A model generated the notes under the pieces. It was not told where the DNA came from, ran no database searches, and saw nothing but the letters and a program-made list of their open reading frames with translations. A program made the translations under genes and the position numbers. Positions 59,442-64,000 of a stretch of 64,000 bases of DNA are shown in pieces; within the stretch, counting starts at the first letter, position 1, and the number at the start of each line of letters is the position of its first letter. This stretch comes from a bacterium 210917-DFI.7.65 (GTDB lineage: Bacteria > Bacillota > Clostridia > Oscillospirales > Oscillospiraceae), in NCBI GenBank assembly GCA_020555865.1, contig JAJCJJ010000003.1, positions 1-64,000 of the forward strand, read 5' to 3'.

Positions 59442-59559
59442 CGCCCTCCGCTCGGACATTGCCGCCTCCGGCGATCCGGACAAACTGGAGGACGTGGCCC
59501 GCAGCGAACTGGGCATGGTAGAGAGCGGCGAAAAAGTATTTTACGAAACCGGTTCTTAA
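59251..59559 (+). CDS. divIC: Septum formation initiator DivIC/FtsB
   Basis: A 102-residue bitopic division protein: a short basic cytosolic tail (MKEAQEHPRKSKSGAAG), one transmembrane helix (about residues 18-36), then a coiled coil (LLHLQNQLQTAREQETQLAA, VQELQDKNNALRSDI) and the DivIC end LEDVARSELGMVESGEKVFY. It joins FtsL and DivIB in the divisome. RBS AAAGGAG. Conserved place after yabQ. Confidence 0.93.
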   Translation: MKEAQEHPRKSKSGAAGILTKVVLVAVLAYAGATLLHLQNQLQTAREQETQLAAQVQELQDKNNALRSDIAASGDPDKLEDVARSELGMVESGEKVFYETGS

Positions 59560-59624
59560 GAGAGCAGAAACCATCAAAAAGAGAAAGACAGGGTCACCTG
59601 GCGAAGGGAGTAACAACAAACAAT

Positions 59625-60101
59625 ATGGAGCTTGGCGTAGGGAGCATTTTGGAAGGCAAAGTCACCGGCATCACAAAATTTGGGGCATTTGTGTCCCTGG
59701 GGGAAAACAAGTCCGGCCTGGTGCACATTTCAGAGATCGCAAACACATATGTCAACGATATTCATGAGCACCTGCAGGAAGGGCAGGCCGTGAAGGTCAA
59801 AGTGCTGGCCATTGACGAAAACGGCCGCATCAACCTATCCATCAAGCGTGCCTTGCCCAATCCGGGCCAAGGGCAGGGGGGTGTCCGCGGCGTTCAGGGC
59901 GGGCGTGGTGCTGCGCACCGCAGCGCAGGCAGCGCCCAGCGCCCGGGTTTCACCAGGGGCGGCGCCCGGGCTGCAGCGCCCGCCGTTCCCATGACGGCGG
60001 AGGAATCGTTCGAGGCAAAGCTGAAAGCCTTCATGACGGAATCGGAGGGGAAGATTTCCGATTTGAACCACTCCATGGACAAGCGCGGACGGCGCAGATA
60101 A
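59625..60101 (+). CDS. S1 RNA-binding domain protein (YabR-like)
   Basis: A 158-residue protein. Residues 1-75 are an S1/OB domain (GSILEGKVTGITKFGAFVSL, SGLVHISEIAN, VKVKVLAIDENGRINLSIKR). The rest is a Gly/Arg-rich linker and a short helical end with ESFEAKLKAFMTESEGKISD. It matches YabR, the last member of the conserved yabM-yabR order, and binds RNA. RBS GAAGGGAG has long spacing. Confidence 0.9.
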   Translation: MELGVGSILEGKVTGITKFGAFVSLGENKSGLVHISEIANTYVNDIHEHLQEGQAVKVKVLAIDENGRINLSIKRALPNPGQGQGGVRGVQGGRGAAHRSAGSAQRPGFTRGGARAAAPAVPMTAEESFEAKLKAFMTESEGKISDLNHSMDKRGRRR

Positions 60102-60103
60102 GC

Positions 60104-60136
60104 AAAAATGCACAGCGCCTGCGCTGTGCATTTTTT
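60104..60136 (+). terminator. Terminator of the yab/divIC cluster
   Basis: AAAAATGCACAGCGC pairs with its complement and ends in TTTTTT. The following 60137-60345 shows no gene. Confidence 0.9.
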
Positions 60137-60363
60137 CGATGCAGCATACTTTCCTCCGGAGGCAACAGATGCGTCCTAGGTTTTCCGCACAGGCAGAACG
60201 GCACGCCGCAGCAGAAACGCACTGCATCCGCACTCCGCGCTGCGCCGCAGGGCAAATTTCCCGGCATGCAGATCCCCGGGAACCCCGCGTTCCAGATTCC
60301 CGCCGCACAGCGGCGAACAAAAAAACACAGATATTTTGAATCCTGCGAAAGGGTGTGAACGAG

Positions 60364-61518
60364 TTGTTGATCGTAAACGCGCAGATCCTTCCCGTGGTGG
60401 GGGAGGAAATTGCGCAGGGATTCCTGCAGATCGAAAATGGAAAAATTGTCTCCCTCGGGCCGATGGCGCAGGCTCCGGCAGACAGGGAACGGTACGATGC
60501 TGCCGGCGCGCTGGCCCTGCCCGGCTTTATCGACGCCCATTGCCACCTGGGCGTATGCGGCGACGGCCTGGGCATAGAGTCCGACGAGTGTAACGAAATG
60601 AGCGATCCGGTCACCCCCCAGCTGCGGGCCATCGACGGCGTAAACCCCATGGACCGCTGCTTTGCTGAAGCCGCCGCCGCAGGCGTCACCTGCGTGCTCA
60701 CCGGCCCGGGCAGCGCCAATGCCATCGGCGGGCAGTTCATCGCCATGAAAACGGCGGGCCGCCGCATCGACGATCTCTGCGTGCGCTTTCCGGGCTGCAT
60801 GAAATTCGCCCTGGGAGAAAATCCCAAAATGACCTACGGCGAGAAACGCGAAACACCCATGACCCGCATGGCCACCGCCGCCCTGATCCGGGAAGAGCTG
60901 TACAAAGCCCGGGAGTATATGGACAAGCGCGCCCGGGCAGAAACCGATCCCGACGCCGACGCGCCGGACTACGACGCCAAGCTGGAGGCCCTGGTCCCCG
61001 TGCTGCGGCGGGAGGTGCCCGCCCATTTCCATGCCCACCGGGCCGATGACATGCTCACCGCCATCCGCATCGCCCGGGAATTCGATCTGGACTATGTTCT
61101 GGTGCACGGCACGGAAGGGCACCTCATTGCCGATATCCTCGCCGCCGAGGGCGCCCGTGTGATCTGCGGGCCGCTGCTCACCGACCGCAGCAAACCGGAA
61201 TTGTCGCATCAGACCATTGAAAACCCGGCCCGCCTGGCCCGCGCAGGCATTCCGCTGGCCATCTGCACCGACCATCCGGAGCTTCCGATCCAGTATCTGC
61301 CCCTGTCCGCCGCCATGGCGGTGCGCGCAGGACTGGACAAGACGGCAGCATTGCGCGCCATTACCATTGACGCAGCGCAGCTGGCCGGCGTGGCAGATCG
61401 CGTAGGTTCCCTGGAAGCGGGCAAGGACGCAGACGTCGTGCTCTGCTCGGCTCATCCTTTTTCCATGGACTGCACCATTCAGGCCGTCTTTATCGACGGA
61501 AAACAGACAGGAGTGTGA
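60364..61518 (+). CDS. Dihydroorotase-like amidohydrolase
   Basis: A 384-residue amidohydrolase-superfamily protein. PGFIDAHCHLGVCGDG carries the HxH metal pair, and PAHFHAHRADDM, YVLVHGTEGH and ICTDHPE are the later metal positions. Proteins of this group are annotated as imidazolonepropionase-like or dihydroorotase-like; the substrate is not known. The TTG at 60364 has GAAAGGG 10 bases upstream; a GTG nine bases earlier touches the RBS. The fumarate hydratase alpha gene follows after 7 bases, so the two are an operon. Confidence 0.8.
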   Translation: MLIVNAQILPVVGEEIAQGFLQIENGKIVSLGPMAQAPADRERYDAAGALALPGFIDAHCHLGVCGDGLGIESDECNEMSDPVTPQLRAIDGVNPMDRCFAEAAAAGVTCVLTGPGSANAIGGQFIAMKTAGRRIDDLCVRFPGCMKFALGENPKMTYGEKRETPMTRMATAALIREELYKAREYMDKRARAETDPDADAPDYDAKLEALVPVLRREVPAHFHAHRADDMLTAIRIAREFDLDYVLVHGTEGHLIADILAAEGARVICGPLLTDRSKPELSHQTIENPARLARAGIPLAICTDHPELPIQYLPLSAAMAVRAGLDKTAALRAITIDAAQLAGVADRVGSLEAGKDADVVLCSAHPFSMDCTIQAVFIDGKQTGV

Positions 61519-61525
61519 GTGCGTC

Positions 61526-62368
61526 ATGCGCGAAATCGACTGTGAACAAATCATACTGGCAGTAAAAAACCTGTGCATCAACGCCAACTGTTTCCTGCCC
61601 GCCGACGTGCGCCGCGCCCTTGACGCGGCCCGGGAGAGCGAACAATCCGAGGTGGGCCGCGCTATTTTGGGCGATCTGGCGGAGAACTACCGCCTGGCCG
61701 ACGCCGAGCACCTGCCCATCTGCCAGGACACCGGTATGGCCGTGCTCTTTGTGGAGCTGGGACAGGAGGTACACATCACCGGCGGCCTGCTGGAGGACGC
61801 TCTGAATGAAGGCGTGCGCCGGGGTTACGTGGACGGGCTGCTACGTCTGAGCGTGGTAGCCGACCCCATCCGCCGGGGCAACACAAACGATAACACACCC
61901 GCCGTGATCCACCTGCGCCTGGTGAAGGGCGACCAGCTGAAAATCACCGTGGCGCCCAAGGGATTCGGCAGCGAAAACATGAGCGTGCTGAAAATGTTCA
62001 AGCCTGCCGCCACCGTGGAGGAGATCGAAGACTTTATCGTCTCCGCCGTGGACCAGGCCGGTTCCAATCCCTGTCCGCCCATCGTGCTGGGCGTCGGCCT
62101 GGGCGGCACGTCGGAACAGGTGATGGAGCTGGCCAAGCGCGCTCTGCTGCGCCCGGTGGGTCAGCCCCACACCGACGCGTTTTATGCCGATATGGAGCGG
62201 CGGCTGCTGGAGAAGATCAACCGCCTGGGCATCGGTCCTCAGGGTCTGGGCGGCATAACCACGGCTCTGGCGGTCCATATCGAAACCGCCCCCACCCACA
62301 TCGCCGGCCTGCCCTGCGGGCTGAATCTGAGCTGCCATGTGCTGCGGCACGCGGAAGCAACGCTGTAA
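61526..62368 (+). CDS. fumA: Class I fumarate hydratase, alpha (N-terminal) subunit
   Basis: A 280-residue subunit of the oxygen-sensitive 4Fe-4S fumarase/tartrate dehydratase family. C66 in LPICQDTG, the NPCPPIVLGVGLGGTSEQ segment and GLPCGLNLSCHVLRH carry the expected cluster cysteines and the conserved Gly-rich region. In this two-subunit form a beta subunit of about 190 residues normally follows directly. Here the next gene is a lipoprotein, so the partner lies elsewhere or is missing. Substrate may be fumarate or tartrate. Confidence 0.88.
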   Translation: MREIDCEQIILAVKNLCINANCFLPADVRRALDAARESEQSEVGRAILGDLAENYRLADAEHLPICQDTGMAVLFVELGQEVHITGGLLEDALNEGVRRGYVDGLLRLSVVADPIRRGNTNDNTPAVIHLRLVKGDQLKITVAPKGFGSENMSVLKMFKPAATVEEIEDFIVSAVDQAGSNPCPPIVLGVGLGGTSEQVMELAKRALLRPVGQPHTDAFYADMERRLLEKINRLGIGPQGLGGITTALAVHIETAPTHIAGLPCGLNLSCHVLRHAEATL

Positions 62369-62404
62369 AAAAGAATCACGCACACCGGAAAAGGGAGGCC
62401 CATC

Positions 62405-63001
62405 ATGAAACGACTGTTCACCCTGTTCTGCGCAGCCGGACTGCTGCTCGCTTTGGCAGCCTGCGGCCGGCAGGCCGAAGAACCGGCCAGCACCCTGAAG
62501 CCCCACGTCTTTTCGGCGGAAACAGAAACCATAATCGATCTATTGACGGAAGCAAACGAGGCTTTCTGTCTTTACGACTACGACGTGGATGAGACCATTC
62601 GGAGCTGCCGCACCACGCTTTGGTCCTACGAAAACGGCGCGTGGGTCAGCAAGGCCCAGTCTGCCGGAAACCTGAGCGCGCAGCAGGGCCAGTTCGGCTT
62701 CTATCTGGACCGAAACGGATCCTATACCGGCTATGACATCCAGGAGGATGGGCATACGGCGTACTGCTATGAAGGATCTCTGCCCGTTTTTGAGGAGAGC
62801 GCGCCCTCCGGCTCCTCTGTCAATCAGAATGAGCAGGAGATCGTACCCGGCCAGGAAATCTGCCTGTATGTCCGCCTGCGCGCCCCCGACGGAGCAGATA
62901 CCGTTGCGTTTTCCACCGAATCCTTCCGCTCGTATCCCTGCAGCGCTGGCTGCGCCGTCACCATAACTTTTTACGATACGCTGCTGCCGGAGGACCCATA
63001 A
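62405..63001 (+). CDS. Lipoprotein of unknown function
   Basis: A 198-residue lipoprotein: signal peptide with lipobox LAAC (Cys21), then a mature domain with IDLLTEANEAFCLYDYDVDE, LDRNGSYTGYDIQEDGHTAY and a C-terminal beta-sandwich-like part (EICLYVRLRAPDGADTVAFS). No family recognised. RBS GGGAGG. It follows the fumarase gene by 36 bases without a terminator between and ends at a bidirectional one. Confidence 0.75.
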   Translation: MKRLFTLFCAAGLLLALAACGRQAEEPASTLKPHVFSAETETIIDLLTEANEAFCLYDYDVDETIRSCRTTLWSYENGAWVSKAQSAGNLSAQQGQFGFYLDRNGSYTGYDIQEDGHTAYCYEGSLPVFEESAPSGSSVNQNEQEIVPGQEICLYVRLRAPDGADTVAFSTESFRSYPCSAGCAVTITFYDTLLPEDP

Positions 63002-63002
63002 A

Positions 63003-63052
63003 AACAAAACAGGAGCACGGGGCCTGCAAGTCCCGTGCTCCTTCTTTTTTTC
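63003..63052. terminator. Bidirectional terminator between the lipoprotein gene and fdhD
   Basis: A stem of about 11 bp (AGGAGCACGGG with CCCGTGCTCCT) has T runs after it on + (CTTTTTTTTCC-like) and T-rich sequence on - (TGTTTTGTTTT). Confidence 0.8.
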
Positions 63053-63065
63053 CTTTGTTCCCGCG

Positions 63066-63830
63066 TTACGTTCCCCAGAGATACTTGTCCGCGAAAATAT
63101 TCATGCTGTCGCTCCGGGCCGTGCAGATCAGAACCACACGATAAGCCCGCGCCAGCGCCACGGCGCGGTCGGTGGGAACCGCATTGCTGGCCAGCAGCGG
63201 CACGCCTGCGCGGATGGCCTTTTCCATCATATCCGCCGGGATCCGGCCGGAGGAAAAGAGCACGCACCGGCGCAGATCCACGCCGTCCATCAGGGCGCGG
63301 CCCACAGCCTTGTCCAGTGCGTTGTGGCGGCCGATATCCTCGCAGCAGTACAGAATCTCCCCGTCCTGCATCAAAAAGCAGCTGTGAATCCCGTGGGTGG
63401 CGCGGTACAGCGGGGCGCCGGCGTGAAAGGCCCGGCCCAGCGCATAGATCCAGCGAGGCTCCCAGCGGAAGTCGCCCCGCCGCCGAAGCGCCTTTTCCGC
63501 ACCGTCCGCCGCCAGCGGAGCGGACAGGTTCGCCGGACCTCGCGTAACCGCCTCCGCCTGTGTGCCTTCGGCGCTGACCGCAATAGAGCACACATCCTCT
63601 ACCCCGGCAATGCGTCCTTCGGTATACAGATGCCCCAGCACCAGAGCGGAAAGCTCTGTGGGCGTGCACACCAGCGTTTCTTCCGGCACACCGTTGAGGA
63701 AAAGCTTCATATGGTTTTCCTGCAGGACTGTGCGCTCTTCCCAGCGCGGAATGGCCGTCATAGGGTCGATGCGCACCATGTCCTGCTCCACCGCGCCGCG
63801 CGGCGCAGTGCAAAGATCGATGATCTCCAT
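63066..63830 (-). CDS. fdhD: FdhD-like sulfurtransferase for formate dehydrogenase
   Basis: A 254-residue protein of the FdhD family, which passes sulfur from a cysteine desulfurase to the Mo/W cofactor of formate dehydrogenases. Family blocks GIHSCFLMQDGEILYCCEDI, GRHNALDKAVG and VLFSSGRIPADMMEKAI are present. The usual CGxCG-type loop in the first half is missing: the region reads VTRGPANLSAPLAAD with no cysteine. The ATG at 63830 has GAGG 8 bases upstream. It may serve one of the two molybdopterin enzymes in this window. Confidence 0.85.
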   Translation of the reverse strand: MEIIDLCTAPRGAVEQDMVRIDPMTAIPRWEERTVLQENHMKLFLNGVPEETLVCTPTELSALVLGHLYTEGRIAGVEDVCSIAVSAEGTQAEAVTRGPANLSAPLAADGAEKALRRRGDFRWEPRWIYALGRAFHAGAPLYRATHGIHSCFLMQDGEILYCCEDIGRHNALDKAVGRALMDGVDLRRCVLFSSGRIPADMMEKAIRAGVPLLASNAVPTDRAVALARAYRVVLICTARSDSMNIFADKYLWGT

Positions 63831-63840
63831 GGCCCGCACC

Positions 63841-64000
63841 TCAGGTATGGGCCGCCCCGTCCAGAGTCAGGGCATCGATGGCGGCGCGAAATTCCGTGGA
63901 ATCGCGCACGGTGAGGTAAGAGACGGTGCACAGCTTTCCGCCGCGCACAAAAGCGTAGGCAAAGCACAGCCGGTTGTTCCCGCTGCTGTCGGCAGCGCGG
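63841..64000 (-). CDS. 3' end of an unidentified gene, truncated by the window edge
   Basis: The last 52 codons of a gene entering from the right: visible residues include SSGNNRLCFAYAFVRGGKLC, VSYLTVRDSTEFRAAIDALT and the end LDGAAHT. The stop lies 10 bases before the fdhD start and carries its GAGG RBS, so the two genes are cotranscribed. It could be a molybdenum cofactor gene by context, but the fragment shows no recognisable motif. Confidence 0.6.
   Translation of the reverse strand, partial: RAADSSGNNRLCFAYAFVRGGKLCTVSYLTVRDSTEFRAAIDALTLDGAAHT

Noticed and set aside
1..64000. CRISPR arrays, prophage, insertion sequences, rRNA
   Set aside because: No regularly spaced direct repeats, no transposase, integrase or phage structural genes, and no rRNA-like sequence were seen on either strand.

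Overview
The window is about 64 kb of gene-dense bacterial chromosome. The gene content points to a strictly anaerobic, spore-forming member of the Clostridia, probably an Oscillospirales/Ruminococcaceae-type gut lineage. The evidence is sporulation genes (spoIIID, yabP, yabQ), oxygen-independent haem synthesis (hemZ), a FeoAB ferrous-iron transporter, radical SAM enzymes, molybdopterin enzymes with fdhD, and Firmicutes-type RBSs and sigma-A promoters. Base composition looks GC-rich (roughly 55-60% by eye). The lineage is an inference. I saw no prophage, insertion sequence, CRISPR array or rRNA. There is one tRNA, tRNA-Gly(CCC).

Region by region: 0.2-5.3 kb holds a Rad50/YhaN-like ATPase, an Mrp-type Fe-S carrier ATPase, a small membrane protein, an HTH regulator fused to a superoxide-reductase-like domain, and a GNAT acetyltransferase. 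5.4-9.2 kb is an arginine deiminase operon on the minus strand (arcA, ornithine carbamoyltransferase, YfcC-type transporter) with no carbamate kinase. 9.4-13.1 kb is a minus-strand island of secreted proteins, including a likely HNH-type toxin with an immunity-like gene directly downstream. 13.3-28.9 kb holds prfC, a LysR regulator divergent from an AGCS amino-acid symporter, tRNA-Gly, dacF, pgi, a frameshifted rpoN, a FeoAB fusion with its Cys-rich partner, a radical SAM protein and a lactate-racemase homologue. 29.0-41.6 kb holds signal peptidase I, a molybdopterin oxidoreductase with a ferredoxin subunit, pyruvate carboxylase with a strong 5' hairpin, azlCD, spoIIID, a second molybdopterin oxidoreductase and a PhnD-like lipoprotein.

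41.6-45.0 kb is the most unusual part. A long-form hpf gene is divergent from a gene that fuses an ECF sigma region 2 directly to a membrane segment and a DUF4367-like extracytoplasmic domain, with no sigma region 4. It is followed by a secreted protein that is a clear paralogue of one at 12.7 kb. The fusion gene, both paralogues and a third secreted-protein gene share an ECF-like promoter layout (TGTCCA, 17 bp, then a -10 box, CGT-type at two of the four). This suggests a dispersed envelope or secretion regulon.

45.2-60.1 kb is a long co-directional housekeeping block: recJ, rel, dtd, MBL hydrolase, hemZ, purine nucleoside phosphorylase, amidohydrolase, then the conserved yabM-mazG-hup-rqcP-yabP-yabQ-divIC-yabR sporulation/division cluster. 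60.4-64.0 kb holds a dihydroorotase-like amidohydrolase, an orphan fumarate hydratase alpha subunit, a lipoprotein, and fdhD with the 3' end of an upstream gene.

Two genes (rpoN and a small hypothetical at 49.6 kb) carry single-base frame disruptions, and yabQ runs far into divIC. These could be real decay or assembly errors, and only reads or sister genomes could decide.
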